NCBI GenBank assembly: GCA_030549495.1 | Contig: JAUIRK010000069.1 | Coordinates: 248,001-312,000 of the forward strand | Origin: Nectonema munidae | Taxonomy: Eukaryota; Nematomorpha; Nectonematoida; Nectonematidae | Length of the DNA stretch: 64,000 bases | Reading direction: 5' to 3' | In this document: positions 34,929 through 48,447 of the stretch, piece by piece | Layout of the letters: every line of letters starts with the position of its first letter | Numbering within the stretch: the first letter of the stretch is position 1 | The notes under the pieces: model-generated | The model's input: only the letters and a program-made list of their open reading frames with translations | Told to the model about the DNA's origin: nothing | Database searches by the model: none | Made by a program: the position numbers and the translations under genes

Positions 34929-37900
34929 CTATTTGTGTTTTTCATCTTTTGAATTTTTGCTTTCTTCATCACTCATGCAAATCCATCTTTCGTCATTAGC
35001 TTCTTTCCACAAGCTGACCTAAAATAAAAAATGTTAAATTTATTAATCAAAATATTTGAGCTTTTAAAAAGAACAAATAGATCATTCTCTCCCCTTATCT
35101 AATAGCACTTTGTGGACCAGAGTGACACAAGTGTTGAAAATCAATTGATTTAAATATATATAAAATTCCATTGAAAAAGAAAGTAGACGATTAGTCCTCA
35201 AATTTTTTTTACCTCAAAGAGTTAACCGATTTGTTTGGAAAACAAAAGAAACGACACTAATTAGTAATTAATTTCATATAAAACTATCTTAACATGGACT
35301 GATTTTTTTTTAAAAATAACGTTTTGCTTTAAAATTGGTGTCAATTTTTATATAAATTAAATTACACGATATTATTTAAATTTTAGTATACAGAAAAAAA
35401 TATCTACTTTTTTTTATGAATGCTTAGTTTTAAAACATTGAATTCTTATTGTAAACTAACATTCGCTAATAATGGATTCAAACAAGATGTATGTGTGTGT
35501 GTGTTTAATCGTGTATTTAATCGACGTGATCAAAGAAAAGTGATGCATCTTGACAAAACAAGTAATTAACAACTATTTTACATAACAAGATAGCCCATTT
35601 ACATTTAGAATTGGAAATATTTGACATATCCGACTTTGTCGTAGATTTGAATATCTATGACAGTACATTTAGGTTAGAATCTAAAGAAGCTTGGATTGAA
35701 CGAGAATATACTGCATATATATATGGGTATACGACTCTTTATGATAGGTGGAAACATTATAGAAAAAGAAACATAAAAATGACCTTGTTATCACCACCAG
35801 AAACTGCCAACATTGAACCAGTTACTGACCAACTCACATGCCATACTACATCATCAAATGAGTGCAATATGAAGGAATCCCAAGACAGGCCTTGACCTTC
35901 ACTCTTCCAAATTATGACATTTTTATCCTGGCAATGCAAATAAAAAACTTAATTCAAAATAGTTCCTTTCATTCGAACTTCTTGGGAGCGCTATCGGCCT
36001 TGTATTCAAGTATCACATATCACTATGTGCATAATATATAATGTTGTCTTCCAAGCACGAATATCAAATTGCATAATGAGTTTTAAGGAGTTTTAAGAGA
36101 AAGTACAAAGTATAATTGTTTAATTGGAAAAGGTCACTAAAATTGTGAGGGCTATCCTTTCCGGCGTTTAACCTCTTGAGGTTTTGGTTATATATCGATA
36201 GCTTGGCAAAGCTTCGGAGGCATTTTATATGCTGAAGAAGATAGAGCCAACCATATATATCTTTTTGTAAAAAAACTTTGAGCTTTGCATAGCTGTAAAG
36301 ATAAAAAAAATAGAACCTTATATCAAAATTTCAAAAAATTTGAACAACTTTTGAAAAAGATTAAACTATTATTTTGAAAAAGTTTTAATTTCTAAAAATG
36401 TATGCGTTTGTATTTTTTCTCTCAATCAAATACTAGCAAATTTTAATTTTTTCTTGAAACTTTAGATTCCTTGAGATTTTTGAGACCTTTTAAGAATGAT
36501 ATGATAGTATTAAATTTGGTTGCACTTGCAATACCATTTTTATCTTTAAGAAATCTCATCATTTAAAAGTGTTTGTTGGAAGTGTTTTTTAAACACTAAA
36601 TGTAATAATTTCTTTTTGAGCATTTCAAACATAGATAATGGCTAACTTTATCGACGCTTGGTTCTTCTAGTTATTTTAAATTTTCGCAATTACGTTCAAT
36701 TAGAAAATGTTTGTCGGATGTCATTTTCAAAAATGGTGTTAGCTTTTGAGTAGTGAGTGCTGCAATAGAATTTTTTTGGAAAATAATAAAAGGAAAACGA
36801 AAAAATGGCATAACGCCTCTACAACCAAGATTTTTTAGAATTCTATTTATTATGTAAAAACGAGTATAGTTTTTTGCGAAAATATCATTCTTTTATGCCT
36901 AGTTCTGTTGAGATAACATTATTCATTGATAGAGTTATTTTAAGCAAATGATTCAGAAAATCTAGTCGAAATACTTTTAAAGTAAAATAAAAAACTTCTT
37001 CAAAGCGAACTAACTTGGGAACAAGAAGCAATCATTTGACAGGACAAACCAATAGACGGAGCCCAAGCGACATCTCTTATCCAATCGGTGTGTCCTTCTA
37101 AAATTTCATCTTCAACAAAAGTATCATTTTCTTCGCTAAAAATAAATGACAATGAATCAACCAATGAAATGATGTTGTGATTGAAGGTGAAAAAACGAAT
37201 TTAATCTAGAGGACACAATGAGACCAAGATTTAGGAAACCTTTTTTAAGCGGATCTTTTTGACGTACTTTAGAAAGTACTACGCGGTTATAGCGTTTTTA
37301 TTATACTAACTTTAATAGCTTAGAAGTCACGTTGTAAGCGAATAATATTTATAACAGCGAAGTTTTAAACAAATTTTCCAAAAAAAAATAATTAACAGGA
37401 ATGAAAGAATAATAATACAGGTAAGGCCTATTTAAAATGAAAAAAGATTACGAATGCAAAGTATATTCTAACATTGAAGAGAGAAAATGAATTTATATTC
37501 ATATGAATAAACTATTATATAAATTGACAGGACATGAATTAGAACAAAAGGCATGATTAAATAAATTTATTGAAAACAAAAAGAAATGAAGGTAAAAATA
37601 AAAGATTTAATATATATATATAAACTTTATGACATGTATCAGGATACAGGAATACATTATACTATGTAATATAAATTTAGCAGAAATATATTGCCGATAC
37701 ACTCATCAACAAATTTTTTTTATGGATCTGACGTAATTCACTCGATTCTAGGGTAATTATGTGCTCAGAATCTGAAATTGATATTTGCTTATTTATTTCA
37801 ATATCTACACTTATATGATTTAGATTACTCTTTCCAAATGTAGTGACTAAAGCAAAAAGTAATTAAATAAATTACAGGTATACCTCACTCACCTTAACGA

Positions 37901-40900
37901 ACTTATTCGTTCAGGCGGCAGTTTGAAAAAGTAATTCCTTATTGCTTGCTGAATCGAAAACTCATACTCTTCCAAATACCAGTATAGAATATTAAATACA
38001 GAATATTTTATTTAAAACAAGTTTTAATTTTTTTTCACACAAACTGTCTATCGTTTTTTTGTTTTGAGAAATTTCCTCTTTAACCCACAATTGCTAAACT
38101 TCGTTCTAAATTAGCATCTTGTTCTTTGAAAATGTTAATTGCTTTAATTAATTTATCATATAATATAAAAATTATATTATCATGTAATTTTTTAATTTAT
38201 TTTCCTTTTTTTAAATTTTGGGATCAGTTTTTTTTATCAAAAAAATAATTCGTAAAACGAGGTATGCCTGAATATTTTAATACAAAAATATTTAATATTA
38301 TTTGAATTTTTGTTTTAGATTATAAAATTATAACTACTAACTATTCCTGGACTGTTTAAAACAACCTAGTATGCCAAAAATGAGCAGCGGTAAATGTGAA
38401 AATGGCCGAAATCAATTTTGTAATATTTGTGGACGTTTTGCTCCAAATAGCATGAAGAAACTGTGAATGCTACTTTGCTAAGAGACCCAGATAAAAATTG
38501 GCGCCTCATATTGCTTGTAAGGTACTAGGGTTCGAAAATATCATTACCGATAAATCCCCGTACAGAAGATATTTTTGTCAATGCAATACTTTTTATTTAT
38601 TTTAAAACTTATTAAAGAATACAAAAAACATGATTTTAAAAGGATAATTTTTGGGGTGATAATCGAGAACGAATCTTTGATAAAAACAGCTTGCAGAAGA
38701 AAAACGCTCTTTCGCACTCTATCTGATATTTTTCCAGCTGCTTCAAATAACTTCATTTTTTGCTCAAATCGATTTCGGTATTTAGACATGAAGAAAATCC
38801 CAGGTGGATTATTCGTTAAAAAAAATTTTTTAATTCCAGTAAAGAAGTTTTCCTACTTTTTTTTCAGTTTTAGACGCATAATTATCTTCGGTTTGTTCAG
38901 GTAAATAAAAAGCGGTTTTGCAAAACGGTGTTCGGTAAAAGTAAAGATAACAGTAAAGTAAAAAGCATTTTTACTGATAAAAAATTACGGGTTTCAAACC
39001 CTATTAATTACTTAAGTGAGTGTAAAACATAGCTCTGGTTGGCCATTTGTGCCGTACCAAAGGTATCGCGTCAACTTAAAAATCTCACGACCGATTCCTA
39101 TTTTGGCCCTATGAACATCAAAGGAATAACTGCAAAAACACGCTCCACCATTCAATACCACAATTTTTAATACTTTAAAATTTGAATACAATTATTAATA
39201 CAGTACAAAAATATTTTTGAGAAAATACTTGCTCTTAGAAAAAAATTCCACAATTTTTGATTGAGAGTACAACATGGCCTGAAAGTCAAAGTTAAATTCA
39301 ATGAAATATCACAGACCTCAGCTCGACATTTATATAGAAAATACACATAAACGCTGGCTATTTTTGCGTAGATTCGATTTATTTGCATCTACTATATGTA
39401 TCACAAAATAAAGTCCGTTAAGTATAGAAAAAAGTACACTTGTAATAAATTATTTCTTTCATTAGTCCATAGTTTACACTAGTGAATGCCGCCTCAAAGA
39501 CTTGCAGTGCCATTCATTAAATAAAATACCTTTATATAAAAGAGGTGTATATATATATCAAGGTTTTTGACATTTGGCATGATATCCACATACTGCTAAG
39601 ATTGCTTCTCTTACATGTTGAATGGCGTGTTCTATTGTACAGCAACTCAAAAGAATAAAGTTCTTAATAATGGAGGAGCAAAGAATAAATTGCCGAAAAT
39701 TTCAATTTGTGAAAATATATTTTTCAAAATGGAAGAGACTCACTCCACAGGCTAGCTAAGCATAAATTTAACAAAGGTTTCTGTAAAAATAGAAATTTTA
39801 ATTATAAAAAACCTCATGATACCTCCAAATTTTGACAAGGCTATCACAACCACCTGTGACGAATCTTTTGACAATTTTATCTTGAGAAACAATTTTCGAT
39901 GGATCGTATAAAGCTCCTAAAGGAATGGCTGGAGACCAACTTATCGCGTTTGCTCCAATCTATTCAAAATATTGAAGTGTTCCAAAAAAATAAGCCTTTT
40001 ACTAGATAATTTTTTATTACACAATTAATTTAAAAAATTAATTTAAACATTTTCAACAAATTCTCAACTTAAAAAAATATACAAATAAAATAGTCTCATA
40101 GAATGATAATATAGACATTTCTATAGGAAAAAAATAAAATATATTTATAGTCCCGGGTTTCTACAGTTCACAACGGTGATTAATCCAAATTAAAAACGAA
40201 TTAAATGTTTTAACGCTAGCATCAAGATTGTGAATTTTCGTAAAACGTAACTAACTACAATAAATTCCTAGTCAAGCTAAAAGATTTTATGCGACATAAA
40301 GAAGAAATTCATTTAGAACTCTTAACATGCTCAAATAAAAAAATTTGCAAAAATAGAAGAGTTTTTACAAATATAGTGATAAAATGCTATTATAAGCATT
40401 TCTTATAATATAAGCTTCAAATATATTATATAAAGGTCCCCCAGGGGCACTTTTTGGTGCGGTATTTTATGTTTTATTTTGGTGTAGTACAATGGAGCAT
40501 ATATACTAATTATATACATATTTATAATCATAGATCCATATGTACATATGTAAATCCTGTAATACAGAGATATAAATACATATATTACTAACCTATACAA
40601 ATCTTGTCGTATACTTTAGATAACTACATTTTATTATCAAATGACTGAAAGACACAATTAGGGGATTTTATTAGCACTTAGTGTGTTCTTGGAATTGTGC
40701 ACATATTTTGAATCCACATTCTGAATGTTGTTTCTTGTCACTTCAATAAATTTATTTATTTCTTTCTTTGATTAACACTTATAGGTATTTTCAAATCCAA
40801 TAATTGTAAAAAAAAAATATATAGGATATATAAGCTTTCTAATATAATCTAATTTCCCATATTTATTACAACAAATGACAAAATAATTTATATAATACAG

Positions 40901-43567
40901 TATCCCAAGTTATGCACACACATATAAATAAATTTAGTAACTTCAAGTAAGATATAATATTACTTTACTAAAAAACGATTAAGGCATATCAACACATGCT
41001 GTCAATGATGAATTTAATAAAACTAAACTTTCAAAAATTCTATTTACATCGGCCAAACTAAAATATAAAATCTAACAACACAAAGCATACTTTAGATTTC
41101 ACAACACTAAAGTTCGCTCACTTCTCCAACTGCAAAACCACTTTTCTAAGAGACATCGTAATTTTGAAGAACTACTTCTACCCTAGTATATAAAATCAAA
41201 AAAATACTTTTGTTCATCTTTAATTAGCCTAATAAGTGCTTGCCTTTTAAACATTAATTTTCGTTGCGTCCCATCACAAATTACAAACTCTACAAAAGAG
41301 AGAGCACTGCGCTTAGCAATAAGTAACACTTTAGATACCAACATACAGCATTTTCATACAAGCTTTTATACTACCTATCAAAGAACACATTGCGGTGCAC
41401 GCATCTAACTTGAGAGCAAAGGATGTCAACCAACAATAATAACCTCATTCTTTATAACATTTGTCAAAATAAAGAAGATATCATAAACCAAACAAAGGTC
41501 AATAAAATAACTCACACACAATCAGTAACAAACTTTCTACACGTAAACCTAATAAAGTCATAAACATTTGTCCACCAAAAATGTATACATCACAACAAAC
41601 GCTGCCTATCAAAACAAGAAACACACTTGCAAAACTTAGAGCCAACAAATCACCGTTACTTCGTGGGAGTATCTTCATAAAATTGATCGAACAACAATCA
41701 CAAATCCGCGCTGTCCACTTTTCAATCACCACATACATAACACCTCCTCATTCATTTAGGGTCCAAGCCATGCGAGGTAGTTAACTTACCTGTTAAGTGG
41801 GGAAACTCTAGCTGAAGATTAGATTTAAAGAGTATATATTTATATAATAAAGCCATAAATAGAAGCCGACACATAAAGTCAGCAGTACCTAAGGGTGGCT
41901 TTTGTGTAGGTTGGCTAAAAATACACTTACTCATCGATACTGCTGCGAAAGTGTAACAAAAATTCTGCGAGAATTCTTCAGCAATGGATATGATTTCTCA
42001 GTTCAAATAAAAATGGGTTTTTTGAACGGCTAGATTAAACCAATAATGAGATAGCTTAACCTAGAGGCTAACAATAACAACAACAATAAAAAATCACAAC
42101 CGTATATAAAATTTAGACAAAATATATTCTTCTATCGGTACATGTGTTTCGTAAAAATCTAATAAATCTGCACCCATCCAACACATTTACATCCTATATT
42201 TGAGCTTACCATTTTTCTATACTCTCTTCCATCTACTTTTGTCTTGCAAATATTTTTTCTACTCCAGTCTCCTTCAATCTTCTTTCACAAATTCAAATAA
42301 TTGTATGCCAATAGCATAAACAATAAATAATCTAAGTTATCCATGCTGACACAAATCACTCACGCATGCCTACTCCCCCACATTATTTTCCATTCTTTGT
42401 ATACCCAACTCTTTCATACACAAAAAAAAGGGTTAATTATTAGATAAAATTACCGTAAGGTGTTTTCATCGAGAAGGCACAATTGCGCAGCTTGTATCGA
42501 ACTATGAGAAAAGTAGGCTTGATTCGGAATCGAACCCAAGACCATAAGTTATCGAAATCCAGTACCTAACCAACCTTACTCACGCCCCCTTTTAATACCA
42601 ACAGCCCTTCTCCTTCCTACTACAACCTTCATTCTAGCTTCTGATAAATCAACGTATATTTCTTCCCTCCTTGATAAAGAGACAAAGTCATATCCAAATA
42701 TATTGTAATACCGATATGTAACAACTTAAAACCTTTACATCTCAAGTTAAAAAATGTCAAAGTATTTGAACACAAAGATCATATTTTTTTATCATATGTT
42801 AAATTAAGAGGGAAGAAAATATAAACAAATAAGATTCAAAGATTTGATAAAAGGATATGTTCAAAAAAGATAACGATCATTAACATATAATTTTTTTTAA
42901 GTTCATTAGTTTTATCATTATTTGAAATATAGGAATACATTATGAGCTTTATCTATTTTTTTGTAACTCCAATTTTTAAAGTCGTTTTGCCTTAGTACGG
43001 AAATTGATCCATCTGAACTGGCGCAAGCAAGAATAAGACCATATTCTGGTGGAGCAAAGGAAATGGAATTAACTGAAAAAAGGGTATATAAACAAAAATT
43101 GTCCTCAAGTATGCATAATTTTGGTAAGAAATACCTGAAGAATCATGAACTGTGTGTTTATGAATTATGCTCCAGTTCTGGTTTTCTTCTTGCCAAATGA
43201 TGACTTGATGGTCATAAGAGGAAGAAGCGAGAAGTATTCCAAATTGAGGATGGGCCCAAGATATTTGCCATACAGGACCTTCATGCCTGCAAACAAAAAA
43301 TACTGAATTCAAGAGATTATATTAAATTTTAAAGTATGAAACCCTTTCAAATGGGCAATTTGTTTTTGATTTCCGTTTCTTATTTCGAAAACACGAATAG
43401 TGCAGTCTGAAGAAGCCGTTGCTAGTTTGCTGCCATAAAAATCCAGTCTTGCGTCATGCTATTGCAAAATAAATTATTCAACCCCTTAGAGAGAGAGAAA
43501 TATAAAGTATATCTAATATTACTATCATATCTTCATGACAAGTGTCTATGTTATACAGCATTGAGGC
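34929..43567 (-). CDS. SEC13: SEC13 WD40 protein (COPII coat / nuclear pore), eight coding exons
   Basis: Minus-strand exons, in order: 43523-43567, 43343-43458, 43135-43286, 42939-43072, 39823-39959, 37015-37135, 35784-35927, 34929-35018. All have AG/GT borders and phases that join without a break. The product is about 310 residues (human SEC13: 322). Diagnostic segments are [96 protein letters not shown] and SGGDNKVSLWK, i.e. the six-blade WD40 propeller that pairs with SEC31 in COPII and sits in the Nup84/107 complex. The first exon listed starts after an acceptor (ATTTTTAG), so the initiator may be its internal ATG (43561) or lie in an unseen upstream exon. AATAAA (minus, 34875-34880) follows the stop (34929) by about 50 nt. 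The first four coding exons are duplicated inverted at 49059-49688. Confidence 0.93.
36140..37010 (-). other. SEC13 intron sequence
   Basis: AT-rich intron between the sixth and seventh coding exons. No embedded element with paired ends was found. Confidence 0.5.
37875..38270. mobile_element. Tc1/mariner-pogo-like MITE in a SEC13 intron
   Basis: The left end is CAGGTATACCTCACTCACCT and the right end is the complement of CAGGCATACCTCGTTTTACG. TA precedes the left end; the right flank has mutated to AA. The interior (395 bp) is AT-rich and non-coding. The CAGGYATACCTCG start is common to pogo/Tigger-type ends. Confidence 0.65.
38371..38590 (+). pseudogene. Zinc-finger N-terminus of a multicopy family, decayed
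   Basis: Inside a SEC13 intron, opposite strand. An ATG at 38371 opens [20 protein letters not shown] then [11 protein letters not shown] and a stop. In other frames the following bases read DPDKNWR or [15 protein letters not shown]. The order F-C-x-I-C-G ... D-x-D-K-x-W-A-P-H-I-x-C is the N-terminus of an uncharacterised multicopy protein family found in many arthropods and cnidarians, probably spread by mobile elements. Here it is short and frame-broken. Confidence 0.45.
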
Positions 43568-44130
43568 CTAAAAATAGAAAATCTATATATCATAATCTAT
43601 GATAACAAAAATCACAAGAATATCTCTCAGCTTACTTTTCAGTCCAGGCAAAAAAAGTATTTAAGAGATTAGGTCAAATACGGTTGAAATTATAGAGACG
43701 TAGAGGCCTAAATATGCCTAATAGAGACATAACTAAACGGTGGTCTAGAATCAAGCTACGATTTACAAAGTAAGGGGTTCGAATCGTAGACTTATCATAC
43801 TTTGATTCAAATTGTGCATATCTTTTCTTTTTACGTGAGCTAACTTTTATACAAAAAATAAGCAACACTTGTATTAAAAGTTAATGTACATTTTTTGCCA
43901 TAAAATAATTGAAATCACATTATTTTATTTAAATACTTTTAAATTCTCTTAAAAGTAATTTTTACCTGACTGAAAAGCGATTCTTACTTTCCAATAAATA
44001 TAAAAGCTGATAGGCTTTATAGAATATTTATCACTTCATTCAAGAGAAAATCGATTTAATACAAATTAAAAAGGGATGGAAGCAGAAATATAGATTTTAA
44101 AAATGGAGTTTCTTTTGATAATCTCTAGTA
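40609..44130 (-). repeat. Inverted duplication, left arm (original SEC13 5' part)
   Basis: This 3.5-kb arm holds SEC13 coding exons 1-4, about half of the following intron and a family-1 SINE. It recurs almost unchanged, inverted, at 48497-52080. Only scattered substitutions and small indels are visible, the largest a ~60-bp segment present only in the right arm (about 51194-51254). Because SEC13 exons 5-8 continue directly to the left of this arm, this is the ancestral copy. It ends at about 44128, exactly where piggyBac 5' sequence begins. Confidence 0.92.
42444..42591 (-). mobile_element. tRNA-derived SINE, family 1 (in SEC13 intron)
   Basis: Minus-strand SINE with head GGGGGCGTGAGTAAGGTTGG, B-box-like GGGTTCGATTCC and body 'gcgcaattgtgccttctcg'. 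It lies in the SEC13 intron between coding exons 4 and 5 and was copied along with the inverted duplication (50037-50186), so its insertion predates the duplication. Confidence 0.75.
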
Positions 44131-46330
44131 AATTTTTTTGAGTAAATTTTCAATTTTCAGCGCACCATTTAAAAAAGTATAACTAAATTAATACCAAAAA
44201 ATCTTTCAAAATTAAGAATATAATTATCTATTTAAAATGAATTTTAATAAAATTACTTATTTTTTCTAATTATATATATTTTTAGTTGTCAGTATAGCAT
44301 CAGAGGGAAAAATAAACTTCCATAAGTGAACAGATGGTAAGAGGAATCAAAGACAACCGAATCGAGACCCTAGACCGTTTGCCGACAAATTTATGTTCAG
44401 ACTGCTATACACTTGATATCACATTAGAATTTATAATATAAAAATACCCTAACGGTTAAATCCAATTTACTTTATTCCATGCTTTTATTCAATCTAAATA
44501 AATTATGATAATTTTATATGGGTCTCAAGTAGTATTAAATACATTAATTAATACAACTTCTTAAAGAAAACTATACGGTAAAATTCAGTAATTCGGACGT
44601 AAGAAAAAAATAAATTATCCGTTAAACAGATACTGGCAACTACAATGTTTTCATTAGAAATTCTCTCTTAATTTACTAACTACTCTATTCCGTTACATAT
44701 AAGATAATTGAAAATTTTAAATCTTTAAAAAAAAAGGTCAAAATGTACTTTCTAGCAATTGATTTTTAAAAAATTGAAAACTTTAGTTGATATAAAAATA
44801 TATGATTATTACCAAGTTTGTTTTTACAATCCAACTTTTGAATTTTTTCCTTTTGTCTCAAAGTTCTAATACATATATAATTGAGCACTCTTTGAAACGT
44901 CCTGTATTCAGAGCTTAAATAAAAAGTACAAAAAGGTGATAATAAAAATGAAAAGGCGGTTACCAAATATTAGAAAGGTTTAATTGATATTATTGAAGAA
45001 AAAATTGAATTTTTGAGCAACAAGTTAATATCAATCATAAAAATAAATATTCTGCGTGCTCTTATGATTTAAGCAATTGTTTTGTTTGCAACAATCAATC
45101 CACTAATATTAATGAATAAATAATACATTAAATTATAATTATAATCATTAAATATGACTTTTTAGTCATATAAATAATCGTTATTAGATTATAAAAAAAA
45201 AATTTTTGTATCAATTGTCAAATAATTTAATTTTGTTTTTCGATTCTGTTTTGATGATGAGATATACAAATATGTTTTCTTCTTCTTCTTCTTCTATAAT
45301 TTAATAGAGGATAAAGAAGATAACTCATGATTTTTTATGGTGAGGCATTGGTGGGTGGGTGAAGAATTATGCCTGAAGTAAAGAAGACTTTTGTAAAGAT
45401 GAATCAAAACAGGCAACAATTAGTGCGAGTTTTCTGGCTCGCATGATACCCCCGTCGGCGAACATTAAAAACTTATATTGTAAGAATAGACCCATATAGG
45501 AGGGACCTGTGCTCCAGATTAAATCATTCAATCGAAAGTTGACAAAGTAAATTAATAATCTCTTCAAGGTAAATTTACAGCTGAAAATATTATTCATGGT
45601 AAAGTTGGAGTAACAAAATTTGCTAAAAAGTTTATTTCAAATATTATGGATCAATTTGATTCTTGTTTTAATTTTTCATTGATTAAATTGGTATTTATAA
45701 TAATACGAACCTTGAAGGAAAACGTATTTACAAAGATAAATGTAGTGAAGTCACTTTGAAAACGTGCATTGTTATTTTGATTTTAGCTGGAGTTTTTGGT
45801 TCATATGGGGAATCTCTGAATGATTTATGGGATAATGATATTGGAAGACCAATTTTTAAAGCCACCATGTCAAAAAAATAACACCAGTGCTGCGTTCGAT
45901 GACAAAAATGGGAGAAAAGAATGTCATGCTAAAGACAATTTTGCTCCAATCAGAAAAGTATGGGAAAACTGGGTATGAAAAAACTCTTTTTACACCTTAC
46001 GAAAATATAACGATACATGAACAACTTGTATCTTTTCTTGGGCGATGTCCAATAAAACAATATATTCCTTCTAAGCCAGCAAAATATGGCATCAAAGTTT
46101 GTGTTTTATGTGATAGCAAAACTAAGTACGCATAGAATACAGGAAAGTTACATGATCAGGCTCCCAAAAAACCAAGGACAAAGAGTTGTTTTAGATTTAG
46201 TTTAAAACCCCAATGAAGGAATCTTGTTTGCGATAACTTTTTTACTTCTTACAACCTTCCAATTCAATTGGTGAAAAAAAAGTTTACAATTGTGGGAACG
46301 GTACGATCAAATTTTATTTTAGCGAAAATA
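44128..46330 (+). pseudogene. piggyBac-type element remnant (copy 2), interrupted
   Basis: 44128-44280 matches the 5' flank of copy 1 (inverted 19270-19510). The transposase resumes at about 45360 with PEVKKTFVKMNQNRQQ, then LILAGVFGSYGESLNDLW and IGRPIFKATMSKK, DDKNGRK, TPYENITIHEQLVSF, CPIKQYIPSKPAKYGIKV, and after 46170 NLVCDNFFTSYNLPIQLVKK. Together these cover most of the piggyBac DDE domain, including the aspartate of V-C-D-N-F-F-T-S. Frames are broken in several places. Between 44280 and 45350 about 1.1 kb of unrelated AT-rich DNA intervenes, either an insertion or a separate junction. It shares its source family with copy 1 but is an independent insertion. Confidence 0.8.
45277..45297 (+). 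repeat. (TTC)n microsatellite
   Basis: About seven TTC units inside the non-piggyBac segment. Confidence 0.8.
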
Positions 46331-46339
46331 TTACACTGA

Positions 46340-47140
46340 TGTAATATGTTCCTAAAAAATATATAAGAGTTAATGTCTTGAGTACCCTTCATCATGACAA
46401 AAGTGTGTCTTTAGATAACAAAAATCTTGCAGAGAGTTTTATAATAAAAAACTTATATATTTATGTTTAATAGATTTAATTATTTCTTTCAATAATCCTT
46501 TTTACACAAATCTTTAAATATTTTATAATTTGATCTAAAAATAAATTTTTTATATCAATAAAAAAATTGATATACACAAATGTTAATTAATTTTTAAAAC
46601 GATTTAACATATTACTTTTTGTTTCTTGACCTAATTATTCACATTTTTTGAAAAAATTTTCAAAGGATATTGTAGTTTAAAGTCATTTTCTCGGATTTAA
46701 CTTTATATTCCTCTACGCGCTTAATAAATGTACGATATTACTATTTTTGTCAGAATTAGAAGTTAAAATGTAAAATTCAAAATTTTAATTTTTTTCTTCT
46801 AGATTTTTTATCCATTTAAAATGGAGATTTCAGTGATAAACCTGAAGTTTTAGATTTCAACATTTTTCTCTTTCCTTTAGTTATCGATAATTATTTTAAT
46901 ATTGAGTAAACAGATATAAACCATTTTTAAATATTGTTTCTGGTTTTCATTAAAAAATAGTGCAGTTAAAACATTCTAGCATGCTATTAATATTTTTTTT
47001 ATTTAATTTTAGGATCAAATTTGACTGCAATGTTAACAAGAAATTATTCTAATTCTGTCTCAATACTCATCTAATCAAGTCTCAAAACTGATCATTAATC
47101 AGTTTAATAGTAGTTAAAATTTTTTTTTTTGCTCCAACTT
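46340..47140. other. AT-rich spacer between piggyBac remnant and LINE
   Basis: No open frame or paired repeat is supported here. It may include the 3' end of the piggyBac copy and the LINE 5'UTR, whose borders are not evident. Confidence 0.4.
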
Positions 47141-47262
47141 TTTGATGGCGTTTTTTTGAGAAAAATATTTGAAAATTTTCTACTTCTCCAAAGTAAATCA
47201 AGTTACGGATATAATTCAGCATTGAGTTGTATTGTTCAAAATTGAATCAAAATTATAACTTA

Positions 47263-48447
47263 ATGGTGAACGAAAGTTGGAATTGTGAGAACTGTCAAGT
47301 AAGTTCGTCTCATCTGGTGAAATGCGATTTTTGCGAAAAATGGCTATGCTACTGTTGTCAAGATTTTGATCCTTCTCTTTTTAAGATTCTTGACAAATAT
47401 AATAGCAAAGGAATCAAGTGGCATTGTAAGCTTTGTCGTGATTCACAAATAATGAAAAATGTGAACTCCACTTCACAACTTGCTAATTTGATAAATGTAA
47501 TAAATGCACTGAAGAATCAAATTGACGAACAGAACAAAGTCATTCACTCATTAAAAACTGATTTGGAGAAAAATACTGAAGACTTAACGGCAATATCGCA
47601 TTCTTTAAACCATGCGCAACAATCTGATAATTTCCGAAATAATTATTTTATTAAATATACTCCTAATTCACAAGACTCATCATCAACATACGCTGATGCT
47701 GTTAAAAAGGCTGATTACAGACAACACACATTATATGTAAAGTCAGAAAGCTTGGAATTGGAACAATTAGCTGAAAAAAACATCACATGTTTTAAATGAA
47801 ATCAAAGTTCTTTCGAATAAAAAGACCAAAAAGGTATTCAAAATTCGTTTTCCAGACAATCAAAGTCTACAAAAAGCTGAAAATCTTTTGAGTAAAGAAG
47901 AAAATATAAAAGCAACTAGATCCAAAGTACTCTTGCCAAAAGTATCATTTCTTACTTCACAAAGTATCGAAAATAGCTCATTAAAAGATCTAATTTTAAA
48001 GAAAAATGAATATATCAATAATATGGTTGATGATGGCAAAACTTTCGAAGTCTATTTTCAAAAAATATAAAAAATGACAAGAAAATTGTTGTACTCAAAT
48101 TAGCTCCTGAAATTTTTTCCTTTCTTAAGAAAAACCATTTTACCTTTTTCATGATGATGGAAGCCGTGAGGTGCAGACCATTTTTTTCACATATACAGTG
48201 CAGCAATTGTCTTCTTTTCGGTCACACCACTTCGCAGTGTAAAAAAGAATCAACTTGCAAGTATTGTGCCTTATCTCATAATCATACTTTATGTCCAGTC
48301 AAAGATGATAAAACAAAGTACAAATGTTATACCTGTACCAAAAATGGGGAGTCAACATCTAATCATGCATCAATGAGCTATGTTTGTCCATATGTTATGA
48401 AAGAACTAAAACGTGTTGAAAGCATCACCCTCCTTGATGATTATTAG
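47263..48447 (+). pseudogene. LINE ORF1: PHD-type finger, coiled coil and zinc knuckles
   Basis: The best start is the ATG at 47263 (MVNESWNCENCQVSSSHLVK); the open frame before it has no ATG. Order: a PHD-like zinc finger (C-x2-C ... C-x2-C ... C-x2-C ... W-H-C-x2-C, residues ~8-58); a predicted coiled coil (NALKNQIDEQNKVIHSLK); a basic middle part; and a C-terminal cluster of zinc knuckles (CSNCLLFGHTTSQC, CKYC...HNHTLC, CYTC...H...C). This is the ORF1 layout of CR1/Jockey-group LINEs, an RNA-binding chaperone of the retrotransposition particle. One frameshift occurs near 47.79 kb and a second near 48.08 kb, restoring the first frame, so the copy is dead. The stop (TAG 48445) overlaps the ATG of ORF2 (48437) as ATGATTATTAG. 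Confidence 0.85.

Noticed and set aside
38544-38904. Overlapping 81- and 109-codon frames on both strands in a SEC13 intron
   Set aside because: No recognisable domain, low complexity, and next to the decayed zinc-finger relic. Most likely chance frames.
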